Shown here piece by piece: positions 42,324 to 51,504 of a stretch of 64,000 nt of DNA (the stretch's first letter is position 1; each line of letters begins with the position of its first letter). The DNA comes from Halosolutus amylolyticus (GTDB taxonomy: Archaea; Halobacteriota; Halobacteria; Halobacteriales; Natrialbaceae). Below the pieces are notes generated by a model that was not told the DNA's origin, did no database searches, and saw nothing but the letters and a program-made list of their open reading frames with translations. A program made the position numbers and the translations under genes. Location of the stretch: the NCBI RefSeq assembly GCF_023566055.1, contig NZ_JALIQP010000008.1, positions 124,001-188,000 on the forward strand, given 5' to 3'.

Positions 42324-43166
42324 TCAGTAATCGCCGAGCACGCCGAGTCGTCGCGCCCGTCGCGTCGCGTACTGGAAGACGACGTAGCCAAGTGCCACGT
42401 AGCCGGCCGCGATCGCGACCAGCAGTCCCACCTCGATCGGCGTGAACTCCCAGAGGCGGGTGCCGTCTATCATCGCGCGCTGGAGGAGGGCGCTCCCGTG
42501 GGCGAGGGGGAGGTATCGCATCCAGCCGAGGTCGAACGCGGGGGCCGAGATGAGCACAATGAACCCGAACTGGAGCAGGTTGAGCCAGTTGCCGATCTGC
42601 TTGTAGAGGACGGTGACGCCGCCGGCCGCGAGGCCGAGGCCGAGCACCGAGACGATGCTGAGCGTCGCGACGACGACGATCGTCAGGAGCGGCAGTTCGA
42701 GCGTCGTCCCGCTGATCGCGATCATCACCGCCAGGATGATCGTCGAGGTGACGAACGTCCGGACGATCTTCGCGACGCCTTTCAGCAGCGCGACGGGCGC
42801 GAAGCCGAACGGCGTCATCACGTGGCGCTCGAGGGTCCCCCACTGCACCTCGCTCGCGATGTCGTTCGAGATCGAGGAGTACGCGCCCACCGAGAGCGTC
42901 CAGAGGAAGTAGCCGACGATGATCCCCTCGAGCGAGTCGGTGAGCGCCTGGCCGGCGACCATTCGCCCGCCGTAAAAGAGGACCCCGAAGAAGAACAGCG
43001 AGACGACGATCCCGCCGATCGCGTTCGCCGGATACCGGACGAAGATCAGGAACTCCCGGTAGAGGACGGCCCGCGCAAGGTGATAGTAGCCGGCGGTGCG
43101 GGGCGTCTCACCTGCGCCGCCAGCCGTGCGCGGCGGATCGCTCGCGTCGCGACGCCGTGCGGTCAT
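42324..43166 (-). CDS. ABC-2 type transporter permease
   Basis: A 280-aa integral membrane protein with six predicted helices and the ABC-2 layout: a cytoplasmic basic N-terminus, helix 1 at about residues 46-66 (AIGGIVVSLFFFGVLFYGG), a cytoplasmic coupling segment (SEVQWGTLERHVMTPFGFAP) between helices 2 and 3, and helices 4-6 after it. It forms the channel for export of a lipid, polysaccharide or drug. The start at ATG 43166 overlaps the ATPase stop (ATGA), so the two subunits are made together. Confidence 0.86.
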   Translation of the reverse strand: MTARRRDASDPPRTAGGAGETPRTAGYYHLARAVLYREFLIFVRYPANAIGGIVVSLFFFGVLFYGGRMVAGQALTDSLEGIIVGYFLWTLSVGAYSSISNDIASEVQWGTLERHVMTPFGFAPVALLKGVAKIVRTFVTSTIILAVMIAISGTTLELPLLTIVVVATLSIVSVLGLGLAAGGVTVLYKQIGNWLNLLQFGFIVLISAPAFDLGWMRYLPLAHGSALLQRAMIDGTRLWEFTPIEVGLLVAIAAGYVALGYVVFQYATRRARRLGVLGDY

Positions 43167-44128
43167 CGGTCCTCCCGTTCGATCGACGTCAGGTCGACGA
43201 ACACGTCCTCGAGGTCCGGTTCGATCGTCCGCACGCGATCGAGCCTGACGTTCTCGGCGCGGAGGTGGCCCAGCAACTCGTACAGTCCGTCGCCGTCCGT
43301 CGTCACGTCGATCCGGGCACCGCTGTCGCGTGGGTCGACGCCGATCGTCTCGAACCGGTCCCGGAGGGTCGACACGATCGCCGCGTCGAGGTCGCGACTC
43401 GTGATCTGCACGCGGTGTCTGTCGGTCCCGGAGAGCAGGGCGTCGACGGAATCGTCCGCCACGATCTCCCCGTCGGACATGATGAGGACGCGATCGCACA
43501 CCGTCTCGACGACGTCCATGTCGTGGCTACTGAGGACGACGGTGAGCCCCTCTTGCTCGACGAGGCGTCGCAACTCCCGCTGGAGCGTTCGCGAACTCTC
43601 GACATCCAGACCCAGCGTCGGCTCGTCGAGGAAGACGACCGCTGCGCCGCCGGCGAGGACGCTGGCCAGCGACACCTTCTGTTTCATCCCGCGCGAGAGG
43701 TCGCGGACGGGGACGTCCGCCCTGTCGGCGAGCCCCAGCTGGGCGAGCAGTCGCTCGTGGCGATCGCGTACCGAGGCCGGGTCGACGCCGCTGATCGTGG
43801 CGAAGTACCGCAGATTCTCCCGGACGGTCAGGCGCCAGTAATCGTTGCGCGCACCCTCGAGCATCGCGTCGACGGACGCGTAGGCTTTCCGGGGTCGATC
43901 GTAGACGTCGACGCCCCGGATCCGAACGGAGCCCGCGTCCGGCAGGACCATTCCGAGAATCGACTTGATGAGCGTCGTCTTCCCGGCCCCGTTGGGCCCC
44001 AGCAGTCCGACGATCGATCCGGTTTCGACGTCGAAACTGACGTCGTCGACGGCGGTAATCGCGTCCGGGCCGTCGCCGAACCGCTTGCACAGCCCCGTAA
44101 CGGAAACGGCGACGTCGCGACCCTCCAT
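43163..44128 (-). CDS. ABC transporter ATP-binding protein (ABC-2 exporter)
   Basis: An ATPase of about 321 aa that powers the adjacent ABC-2 permease. Walker A is GPNGAGKTT, the signature is LSRGMKQK (LSGGQ-like), Walker B is VVFLDEPTLGLD and the switch His is in SSHDMD. After the nucleotide-binding domain there is an extra C-terminal domain (about residues 225-321), as in Nod/DrrA-type exporters. ATG 44128 (MEGRDVAVSV) is chosen. The frame stays open to a GTG at 44302, but the only TATA-like box (CTTAAAC, 44304-44310) is too close to that GTG, and the extra 58 residues are low-complexity. Confidence 0.86.
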   Translation of the reverse strand: MEGRDVAVSVTGLCKRFGDGPDAITAVDDVSFDVETGSIVGLLGPNGAGKTTLIKSILGMVLPDAGSVRIRGVDVYDRPRKAYASVDAMLEGARNDYWRLTVRENLRYFATISGVDPASVRDRHERLLAQLGLADRADVPVRDLSRGMKQKVSLASVLAGGAAVVFLDEPTLGLDVESSRTLQRELRRLVEQEGLTVVLSSHDMDVVETVCDRVLIMSDGEIVADDSVDALLSGTDRHRVQITSRDLDAAIVSTLRDRFETIGVDPRDSGARIDVTTDGDGLYELLGHLRAENVRLDRVRTIEPDLEDVFVDLTSIEREDR

Positions 44129-44389
44129 CGTCGACGTCTCGCCACTGCCGGAGGCGTTGCGGGTCGGTTCGGATCCCTCGTCGACGGCTCTCTTCTCGGC
44201 CGGGGACCGACTGGAGGCGTCCGCAGCCACGTCCTCGCCGAGCGGGGTGCCGGCACCCTCCCTGCTCGTCGGCCTACGGGTGTCTCGCACGGTCACGGTC
44301 ACGGTTTAAGTGAGCCAGCTACAAAAACGCGAGGTCGCCGTTACACCCGCCGGATCACGGTACAACGGGCCGCTGGTGGACCGCAGTGA

Positions 44390-44473
44390 TATAGTAGCCA
44401 CTGAAACGACTTACACACTGATCGCAAAGCCGTCCTGCGATCAGGTGTGCATTGACTTTCAGTGGCTACTATA
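44390..44473 (-). repeat. 84-bp palindromic repeat, copy 3
   Basis: Terminal arms TATAGTAGCCACTGAAA and TTTCAGTGGCTACTATA are perfect inverted repeats. The centre holds GATCGCA / TGCGATC arms. Read on the minus strand it is nearly identical to copy 2. It reaches into the neighbouring methyltransferase gene, providing its last codons and stop. Confidence 0.88.
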
Positions 44474-45253
44474 GGGCGATGGATCCAGCTGGATGGGCAG
44501 TTGCAACGCGAGACTGTACATCTCCCCGACCGCCTCCTCGCCGATCGCCGTCGCGAGGTCGTCGGCCGCAGCTGACAGGGGTTCTCCCAGTTCGCTCGGC
44601 GCCTCCGACGCCGCAGTCCGCGCCAGGTCAGCGTGGGCCTCGAGGTGGCTCGCGGTCCAGGGAACCGGGTCCAGCAACGTCCGCGTCCGATCGAACTGCC
44701 ACCCGTAGCCGACGAACAGTCGCCGGAGCACCGCCGCCGGATAGAACGTCAGCGCGGGTCGGCCCGCAGCCAGTTCCGTCGCGGCGTTCTCGAGCGCGAA
44801 GAGTTCCCGGACCGCGGCGTCGTCGGGGAGCGGTTCGTAGTCGTCGACGACGAGATGACACCCGGGGGCGGCGACGCGAGTTAGCTCCGCTGCGACCGGT
44901 TCAAGCGACGCTGGCGGAAGCACGTTGAACAGGCCGTGAGCGGTGATCAGTTCGATCGAATCGGTCGCCAGCGGGAGGCTTCGCACGTCTGCCTCCAGTA
45001 CGGCGGTCCGGTCGGCGACGTCACCGTCCACTCGATCGGTGTCGTCGCCGTCGCCCCGTTCGGCGTCGTCCTGGATTCGCTCGCGAACGATGGTCGCGTG
45101 GTCGCGGTCGTTCGTGACGGCGTAAACGTGGCTCGCACCGGCCGCGAGCAGGCCGGCGGTCGTGTTGCCGACGCCTGCACCGGCTTCGAGGCACACCCGC
45201 CTCGTGACGGGACGATCGGCGAGCGCGGTCGTAACCGTTTCGGGGACGTCCAT
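44459..45253 (-). CDS. SAM-dependent methyltransferase (class I)
   Basis: A 264-aa Rossmann-fold methyltransferase. Motif I is CLEAGAGVGNTTAGLLAAGA, followed by the acidic position VTNDRD, motif II/III near VLEADVRSLPLATDSIELITAHG and VAAPGCHLVVDDYEP. The substrate is not identifiable. The C-terminal residues YSSH and the TGA are encoded by the edge of an 84-bp palindromic repeat, so the original end of the gene has been replaced. It is followed on the same strand by the ABC exporter, about 330 bp away. Confidence 0.82.
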   Translation of the reverse strand: MDVPETVTTALADRPVTRRVCLEAGAGVGNTTAGLLAAGASHVYAVTNDRDHATIVRERIQDDAERGDGDDTDRVDGDVADRTAVLEADVRSLPLATDSIELITAHGLFNVLPPASLEPVAAELTRVAAPGCHLVVDDYEPLPDDAAVRELFALENAATELAAGRPALTFYPAAVLRRLFVGYGWQFDRTRTLLDPVPWTASHLEAHADLARTAASEAPSELGEPLSAAADDLATAIGEEAVGEMYSLALQLPIQLDPSPYSSH

Positions 45254-45289
45254 CGCTGTGATCGTGGTGCTGGGACCCGCTCCCCGAGC

Positions 45290-46174
45290 TCAGTGGTGGA
45301 GTTGCTCGGGAACGGGACTCTCCTCGTGGCGCAGTCGCTCGACGAGCGATCGCTGTGCCGGTTCGGCCATCCCGTCGTAGCGGTCGGCCGCGTCGAGGAC
45401 CATCGCGACGAGTTTCGGGTCGCCCGGACTGACGACGCTCGTCAGCCCCTGCGAAGCCGCGAAGTCGAATCGCTCCTCGATCTCGGCGGGCGTATCGACC
45501 GGTTCGTACCAGTTGGCGTACGGGCGGTCGGCCTCCGGCAGTTCGTCGGTCGATGGCCACGGTCCGTTCGTGAAGGCCTTGATGCCGAGCGTCCCGACGT
45601 CCAGTTCGTTCGCGCGCTCGAGCACCGCCTCGTAGTCGTACTCGTCGTCGTCCTTGCCGACGACGACCGGGTTCAGCGGGAACATTACGGTCTCCAGGTC
45701 GTCGATGCGGTCGAGGGCGTCCAGGATGAGCCCCGGATCGCCGTGGCTGGTCAGCCCGATGTGATCGACGAGACCCTCGTCTCGGGCCTCGCGAAAGGCC
45801 TCGAGTGCGCCGCCCTCGCCCGTGATCGTCTCGAGTTCGTGTTCGTACTCGAGCCCGTGGATCTGGTAGAGATCGATCGTCTCGACGCCGAGGCGGGTGA
45901 GCGACCGCTCGAGTTTCCGCTTTGCGCCCTCGTACTCCCGTTCCTGCGTCTTGCAGCCGAGAAAGATCTCCTCGCGGTGCTGTCGAAGCTTCGGGCCCAG
46001 TTTGCGTTCCGCGTCCCCGTAGGTCGGGGCGACGTCGAAGTGATTGACGCCGTGATCGAGCACGAGTTCGACCAACTGGTCGGCGCCCTCCTGCTCGAGC
46101 CAGTTGAGCGCGATCGCGCCGAAAGTCATTACGGTGCTATCGTGGCCGGTGTCGCCCAGCGCGCGCGTCTCCAT
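45290..46174 (-). CDS. Aldo/keto reductase 1
   Basis: A 294-aa (beta/alpha)8-barrel oxidoreductase. Catalytic residues are visible in order: Asp (HFDVAPTYGDAE), Tyr within that block, Lys (IFLGCKTQ) and His (YQIHGLEYEH). It reduces carbonyls with NADPH. The short form and the start METRALGDTG place it near the YajO/Fe-S-lacking branch. The ATG at 46174 is chosen over upstream in-frame codons because it begins the conserved fold. It lies 36 bp upstream of the methyltransferase start on the same strand and may share its transcript. Confidence 0.86.
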   Translation of the reverse strand: METRALGDTGHDSTVMTFGAIALNWLEQEGADQLVELVLDHGVNHFDVAPTYGDAERKLGPKLRQHREEIFLGCKTQEREYEGAKRKLERSLTRLGVETIDLYQIHGLEYEHELETITGEGGALEAFREARDEGLVDHIGLTSHGDPGLILDALDRIDDLETVMFPLNPVVVGKDDDEYDYEAVLERANELDVGTLGIKAFTNGPWPSTDELPEADRPYANWYEPVDTPAEIEERFDFAASQGLTSVVSPGDPKLVAMVLDAADRYDGMAEPAQRSLVERLRHEESPVPEQLHH

Positions 46175-46320
46175 ACCGCGATAGTCGGATCCGGCGACCA
46201 TAAGTGTACATTCCGACGGCCCGGGACGCCGAACACGGGCGCGGGTCACGGGCGGTTCCCGCAGGACCGATCACCGGCCGACTGGACTCGACTGCGAGCG
46301 AGGTCCGGGTGCTGGTGGCG

Positions 46321-47334
46321 TCAGAGCCCCTGATAGGGGCCCGCCTTCGCCGTCGTCAGCCGATCGACCTGGTCCGCGGAGAGGTCGATTTCAGCGGCGG
46401 CGAGGTTCTCTTCGAGCTGGTCGACCGTGCGCGCGCCGACGATCGGCGCGGTGACGCCGTCGCGGTGCATGAGCCACGCGAGCGCGACCTGTGCCGGCGA
46501 CGCGTCGACCTCCGCGGCGACCGCGTCGAGTTCGTCGTGCAGGTCGAAATTCGCCTCGGTGAGGTACGACTCCCTGAATCGACTCGATTCGGCTACCTTC
46601 GACTCCTCCGGGAGGTCCTCGTCGCGCGAGTACTTGCCGGTCAGGAAGCCCTGGCCGAGCGGACTCCACGGACAGACCGCGAGGTCGCGCTGGCGGGCGA
46701 ACTCGAGGTAATCGCCCTCGATCTCGCGATCGACCAGGTTGTACCGCGGCTGAAGAACGGTAAACGGCTCCCAGCCGTGCGCGTCGGCGATCGCGTTCGC
46801 ACGCGCCACCTTCCACGCGTTCGGCCGCATGGTCGACGCGCCGAGGTAGTGGACCTTCCCGGATTCGACGATCCCGTTCAGCGTCTTCATCAGTTCGCGG
46901 GTCGGGGTCGCGTCGTCCCAGCGGTGGATGTAGAGCACGTCGACGTACTCGACGTCGAGTCGATCGAGAATGGCGTCGACGCGGTGGCGAACGTTCTTGC
47001 GGTTCGTCCCCTTGCTGTTCGGATCGCCGTCGCGAATCTGCCAGTACAGTTTCGAGGCGATCGTGTAGCGCTCCCGATCGCGATCGGCGAGCCAGTCGCC
47101 GATCCACCGCTCGCTGTCGCCGCCGCCGTAGACGTCCGCGGTGTCGATGTACCGGCCGCCGGCCTCGGCGTAGGCGTCGAGCAGTTCGTGTGCGCGCTCC
47201 TCGGAAATTTCGAGACTGCCGTCCTCCGTGGTCCGGCCGAACCGCCACGTCCCGAACTGGAGTTCGCTCGTCTGGATCCCGGTGCGCCCGAGCGGGACGA
47301 AATCGAGATCGATCTCCGCGAGTGAGTGAGCCAT
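46321..47334 (-). CDS. Aldo/keto reductase 2
   Basis: A 337-aa aldo/keto reductase with the full catalytic tetrad: Asp and Tyr in YIDTADVYGGGDSE, Lys in TIASKLYWQ, His in LYIHRWDD. The NADP-binding C-terminus is ASPAQVALAWLMHRDGVTAPIVGARTVDQLEENL. It belongs to the YajO/Kv-beta-like group of stand-alone reductases and is distinct from the neighbouring AKR. The start is ATG 47334 (MAHSLAEIDL); the frame remains open to 47532 but the extra residues are Arg-rich. It reads leftward from a 220-bp gap shared with the multicopper oxidase gene. Confidence 0.88.
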   Translation of the reverse strand: MAHSLAEIDLDFVPLGRTGIQTSELQFGTWRFGRTTEDGSLEISEERAHELLDAYAEAGGRYIDTADVYGGGDSERWIGDWLADRDRERYTIASKLYWQIRDGDPNSKGTNRKNVRHRVDAILDRLDVEYVDVLYIHRWDDATPTRELMKTLNGIVESGKVHYLGASTMRPNAWKVARANAIADAHGWEPFTVLQPRYNLVDREIEGDYLEFARQRDLAVCPWSPLGQGFLTGKYSRDEDLPEESKVAESSRFRESYLTEANFDLHDELDAVAAEVDASPAQVALAWLMHRDGVTAPIVGARTVDQLEENLAAAEIDLSADQVDRLTTAKAGPYQGL

Positions 47335-47556
47335 CCGGTAGTCCTTGGCGAGTATCGGGGAAAAAAGATACAGAAAGCGGCGAGCGATCCACCCCGATCG
47401 AAGTACGAGTCGGTTGACAGTATCGGACACGCGCCGCCAGTGGGAGGGCCACGCGGCGGCCTTTAAGTGATTCCCGGGAACATGTTCTCGTCCCTTCCCG
47501 GTCCCTAAGAAGTGGCTCGACCCGTTATACATCGGCTATTCTTACGTCGAATCGTT

Positions 47557-48714
47557 ATGAGTGATCGTATCGGCGCTCCTGGACTCGGACTCTCACGACG
47601 TGAATTCGTTGCCGCCACGGGCGGCATCGCGGCAGTAACCGGCCTGGCCGGCTGTACGAGTCAGGGGGCCGTGCAGGACTCCGAGGCGGCGAATTCCGCG
47701 GACGATTCCGACGACTCGGACGAATCCGATCTGCCGTGGACGAGTTCTCCCGAGGTCGTACAGGTCGACGAGCAGGGCGGTAGCGTGACGCTGCGATCGG
47801 TGACGTCCCGGCACGCCGTCCACCCGATGGACTCGATGGGTGGACCGGTGGAACTCCCGCAGGTCTGGGCGTTCCAGGCCGACGACCGCGACCCGAGCGT
47901 TCCGGGGCCGATCCTCCGGACGACCGAGGGCAACGACATCGAGGTCACGCTGGACAACACGGACGCCGATATGCCCCACACGCTCCACTTCCACGGGGCG
48001 AACAAGACCTGGGAGAACGACGGCGTGCCGACGACGACCGGAATCACGGTCGAACCCGGCGAGAAACACACCTACACCATCCCCGCGAACGTTCCGGGGA
48101 CGCACCTCTATCACTGTCACTACCAGACCCATCGCCACATCGACATGGGGATGTACGGCATCTTCCGCGTCGATCCGGAGGGGTACGACCCGGCGGACAA
48201 GGAGTATTTCTTCACCCTCAAGGACTGGGACTCGCGCGTGAACCGGCAGATGGCCGGCGAGGACGTCGACTACAGTCCCCGCCAGCGCAACCCAGACGTG
48301 TTCACGATCAACGGCAAGAGCCTCCCGCGGACGCTCCACCCCGAGGAAGGGTCGCCGATCATCGTCGATCACGGCGACACGGTTCGCCTCCACATGGTCA
48401 ACGCGGGCTACATGTCCCACCCCATGCACACGCACAACCACCGGTTCCGGCTCGTCGAGAAAGACGGCGGCCAGATTCCCGAAGCCGCCCAGTACGAACA
48501 GGACGTGACCAACGTCGCCCCCGCGGAACGCCACACCGTCGAGTTCGAGGCGAACGCCGACCCCGGTATCTACCTCATGCACTGTCACAAGGTCGACCAC
48601 GCGATGAACGGGAACTCCTACCCCGGCGGGATGGTCAACGGCATCGTCTACCGCGACGCGATGGATACCGACGTCTTCGCGGATCTCATGGCCCACGCGG
48701 GCTACGAGGGCTGA
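47557..48714 (+). CDS. Two-domain multicopper oxidase, TAT lipoprotein
   Basis: A 385-aa secreted cuproenzyme. The N-terminus has a twin-arginine lipobox signal (SRREFVAATGGIAAVTGLAGC), so it is exported folded and lipid-anchored at Cys. An acidic Ser/Asp linker follows. Four copper-binding motifs are present: HFHG, HCHYQTHRH, HPMHTHNH and HCHKVDH, matching type 1 and type 2/3 copper sites of two-domain laccase/nitrite-reductase relatives. It probably oxidises phenols, Cu(I) or nitrogen species outside the cell. A TTATACA box 26-33 bp before the ATG supports the start. Confidence 0.88.
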   Translation: MSDRIGAPGLGLSRREFVAATGGIAAVTGLAGCTSQGAVQDSEAANSADDSDDSDESDLPWTSSPEVVQVDEQGGSVTLRSVTSRHAVHPMDSMGGPVELPQVWAFQADDRDPSVPGPILRTTEGNDIEVTLDNTDADMPHTLHFHGANKTWENDGVPTTTGITVEPGEKHTYTIPANVPGTHLYHCHYQTHRHIDMGMYGIFRVDPEGYDPADKEYFFTLKDWDSRVNRQMAGEDVDYSPRQRNPDVFTINGKSLPRTLHPEEGSPIIVDHGDTVRLHMVNAGYMSHPMHTHNHRFRLVEKDGGQIPEAAQYEQDVTNVAPAERHTVEFEANADPGIYLMHCHKVDHAMNGNSYPGGMVNGIVYRDAMDTDVFADLMAHAGYEG

Positions 48715-48823
48715 TCGATCGAAGGGAGCGCACCGACGCATCCACGATCGGACGACTGCCGTGCGATCGGGAAAGAACGGACATAGCGTCGCCTCCCGAG
48801 GGCTCACACTGGTAGCGGCACCG

Positions 48824-50029
48824 TCAGGTCGAGAGACGGGATTCGAGTTGCGACGAAAGCCCGGACCGGGCCACGGTCTCCGTTCGGACGGCCTCCGTCC
48901 CGGTACCCATCTCCTTGAATCCCGTTCCAGTCGGAACGAGCACGACCGACTCGTCCCGATCGATCGCGCCGCGCTCGGTCAGTTGGGCGACCCCCGCGAG
49001 CGGTGCCGCCGACGCCGGTTCGACGCAGAACCCGCTCCGCCGTGCGAACTGGCGCTTCGCCGTCCGGATCTCGTCGTCGGTAACGGAACACACTGCACCG
49101 CCCGTCTCCCTGACTGCGGTTAGCGCCCGAGTGCCGCTGGGCGGGTCCGGGTTCCCGATCGAGTGGGCGATCGTCTCCCCGACGTCCTCGGGTGGCAGCG
49201 CCGAGACCGCGTCTCGATCCGCCTCGAACGCGCGGGTGATCGGATCCGACGCGGCCGTCTGGACGAGATACAGTCGCGGCGGATCGTCGATCACCCCGGC
49301 GGTCTGGAGGTCGAGGATCCCGCGCCAGATCCCGCTGGCGAACCCGCCCGAACTGGCCGGGAGTGCGATCGCATCGGGCGTCGCGGGAGTCATCGCCTCG
49401 TAGATCTCGAACAGCGCGGTCTTGTAGCCGCTGATCCGACCTGGGGCATCGCTGAGCAGGAACGAGACCGGCAGTTCCCGGCTCAGTTCCAGTACCTCGT
49501 CGTACAGCCCCCCGTAGTCCCCCTCGACCCGCAGGATCGTCGGATCGTACTGGCCGATCAGTTCCAGACGGCCGGGCGGGATATCGTCGGGCACGAGGAC
49601 GACACACTCGCGGCCACGGCTGGCAGCGTGGGCGGCGGTACTCATCGCCATGTTCCCGTAGGAGACCGTCCCGACGGCGTTGTCGCTCCGGTCGAGCGCC
49701 CGCGAGACCGCGATCGCACTTCCCCGATCCTTGTACGAGCCGGTCGGATTTCCCCCCTCGTCCTTGACGAACACCCGACAACCGGCGACCTCGTCGAGCG
49801 GCTGGCTTCGGATCAGCGGCGTGTTTCCGGCGGCCGTGGCGAGCCCTTCGAGTTCGGAGAGTGGGAGAGCCCCCGCGTAGTGCGACAGCCCACGTCCGTC
49901 CCCGCGGTCATTTAGGTCGAACCCGTGCGAGTCGATATCGAACCAGAGCGGTTCCCCACAGTCGCACCGAACCCGATCGGTGTCCCGATAGGTCCGATCG
50001 CACCGATAGCAGACCGTCGACGGAGTCAT
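48824..50029 (-). CDS. Threonine synthase-like PLP enzyme
   Basis: A 401-aa fold-type II pyridoxal-phosphate enzyme. An N-terminal zinc-finger-like segment (CYRCDRTYRDTDRVRCDCGEPL) is typical of archaeal threonine synthases, which convert O-phosphohomoserine to threonine. The PLP Lys is in NPTGSYKDRGSA, the phosphate-binding loop is PASSGGFASG and the C-terminal element VLVPTGTGFKEMGTG. Haloarchaea carry several such paralogues, including cysteate synthase and diaminopropionate-lyase relatives, so the substrate is not certain. It stands alone. Confidence 0.85.
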   Translation of the reverse strand: MTPSTVCYRCDRTYRDTDRVRCDCGEPLWFDIDSHGFDLNDRGDGRGLSHYAGALPLSELEGLATAAGNTPLIRSQPLDEVAGCRVFVKDEGGNPTGSYKDRGSAIAVSRALDRSDNAVGTVSYGNMAMSTAAHAASRGRECVVLVPDDIPPGRLELIGQYDPTILRVEGDYGGLYDEVLELSRELPVSFLLSDAPGRISGYKTALFEIYEAMTPATPDAIALPASSGGFASGIWRGILDLQTAGVIDDPPRLYLVQTAASDPITRAFEADRDAVSALPPEDVGETIAHSIGNPDPPSGTRALTAVRETGGAVCSVTDDEIRTAKRQFARRSGFCVEPASAAPLAGVAQLTERGAIDRDESVVLVPTGTGFKEMGTGTEAVRTETVARSGLSSQLESRLST

Positions 50030-50173
50030 GGATCGTCCATCGACCGAGACGGTGATATTCCTGCTGAATCGCGATCGATTGCTGCCGACTCGGACGCCGC
50101 GTTCGTCGACGGTCTACTTCCTCACAACCGAGATAACTGCGGTCGCTCCCCCCACCCCACCAATGCGCCCGCG

Positions 50174-50392
50174 CCAGAGTTTTTACTGGAAACGAAGCAC
50201 GTCGTGAGTGCCGACCACACCGTGATGCGAAAAGCGGGAAAACTCTCCGGTAAGCTAATCAATGGCGGCGAACGAATTGAGCGAGAAGACTGTATTATCG
50301 CTGCGACTGCGCTTCTCAACGATGAACCGCTTATCACGAGAAATACCAACCACTTCGGACGTATCGACGACCTCGAAGTACGGTCTTACTGA
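50174..50392 (+). pseudogene. VapC-type PIN-domain toxin remnant
   Basis: Only the C-terminal half of a PIN ribonuclease is present: PEFLLETKHVVSADHTVMRKAG, then DCIIAATALLNDEPLITRNTNHF and a terminal strand. The N-terminal Asp-bearing strand (the first catalytic Asp of VapC) is missing and the preceding in-frame sequence is unrelated. No vapB antitoxin precedes it. It is a decayed toxin next to an intact MazF-type pair. Confidence 0.65.
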
Positions 50393-50536
50393 GGCTTCGA
50401 TCGGGTGGGGGTATTACCTATTCTCACGCTGCTCGACCCTGTTCAGGTAGACAAAATCCATAGTACGGTTCATTGAAACCACCGTTGTGGGTAATAGTGG
50501 GCAAGGCTTATTCGGTAGTGGAATCTAGTTGGGTAC

Positions 50537-50776
50537 ATGACGAAAGTAGATGCGCGAGACCTCCAGACCAACGAGACTGACGATCGAGGTCGAATCTATC
50601 TCGGAACAGAGTATGCGAACAAACGCGTAACCGTCGCTGTCGTCGAAGTCGAATCCGACCGCCCAGACGAGGACGAACTGGCTGCCGCATATCGTGAGGC
50701 GTCTGAGAGTGCGAAAGAGCTTGCAGAAGAGTGGGACGAAGCGTCGGACGAGGCGTGGGGCGGGCTTGATAAATGA
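50537..50776 (+). CDS. Antitoxin of MazF-type pair (AbrB/MazE-like)
   Basis: A 79-aa protein. The N-terminal part, VDARDLQTNETDDRGRIYLGTEYANKRVTVAVVEVE, has the look of a swapped-hairpin AbrB/MazE DNA-binding domain. The C-terminal half is an acidic helix (DEDELAAAYREASESAKELAEEWDEASDEAW) suited to wrap around and block a toxin dimer. It precedes the toxin gene with an ATGA overlap, and a CTTATT box lies about 28 bp before its ATG. It should neutralise the MazF-like toxin and autoregulate the operon. Confidence 0.75.
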   Translation: MTKVDARDLQTNETDDRGRIYLGTEYANKRVTVAVVEVESDRPDEDELAAAYREASESAKELAEEWDEASDEAWGGLDK

Positions 50777-51126
50777 GCGAGGGTACGGAGGTTCGTCGCG
50801 GTGACGTCGTTATCGTTCGGCTCGACCCTGCGGAAGGGCACGAGATGAAAAAGACTCGTCCTGCAGTAGTCGTCCAAAACGACGTTGGAAACAAAAATGC
50901 CAGTACGACAATCGTTGCACCTGCGACGGGAACGTATCGAGGGTATCCGTTCGAGGTTCTTGTTGAGGCAGCGAAGTCGCCATTTGAGAAAGATTCCTCG
51001 ATCCGTCTCGACCAGATTCGTGTCGTTTCCATCGAAAAACGGATTCACTCAGTGCTTGGAAGCCTCGACGCAGAGATGATGGAGGCCGTGGACGAAGCGT
51101 TGAAACTTAGCCTCGGACTGGACTGA
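50773..51126 (+). CDS. MazF/PemK family toxin (mRNA interferase)
   Basis: A 117-aa toxin with the PemK/MazF SH3-like barrel: VRRGDVVIVRLDPAEGHEMKKTRPAVVVQND, in which the GDVV and RPAVV blocks are family hallmarks, then TTIVAPATGTYRG and the Asp/Arg-containing IRLDQIRVVSIEKRI. Such toxins cut mRNA at short sequences when the labile antitoxin is lost. It is translationally coupled to the antitoxin gene. The surrounding DNA is less GC-rich than the chromosome, consistent with an accessory module. Confidence 0.9.
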   Translation: MSEGTEVRRGDVVIVRLDPAEGHEMKKTRPAVVVQNDVGNKNASTTIVAPATGTYRGYPFEVLVEAAKSPFEKDSSIRLDQIRVVSIEKRIHSVLGSLDAEMMEAVDEALKLSLGLD

Positions 51127-51504
51127 CGTGTACGCTCCGATCAGTATAGGGAACAACCCGATTAGTGCTATCTACTATCCCTTTGTTCGACCTTGTTCAG
51201 GTCTCGGGCTGACGTTACAGGTTTCGTCTATCTTGCCATTTTCTTCAGAGTACAATCAGTCATCGTCGGCAGTGTACGCACTACCACGGCGCTTGATTCG
51301 GAACCACGGAGGCTGGTGGGAGCGTTGACGACCTTGTACTCATAGTCTGCTTCGCCACTCATACGCCGTCACTCGTCATGGTGTTCACGTTACATAGAAA
51401 CGTCGCGCAATGAAAATCGTTCGGTCATCTCGACCATAGCATCACCCATTCGGTCGGTTCAAAAACAGAATCTCTTGCGTGATGGTGTCTCTCAGAACAA
51501 CGAG
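51127..51504. other. Intergenic, no gene seen
   Basis: Moderately AT-rich sequence between the toxin gene and the convergent SdpI gene. Short open frames lack promoters and coding character. Confidence 0.35.
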
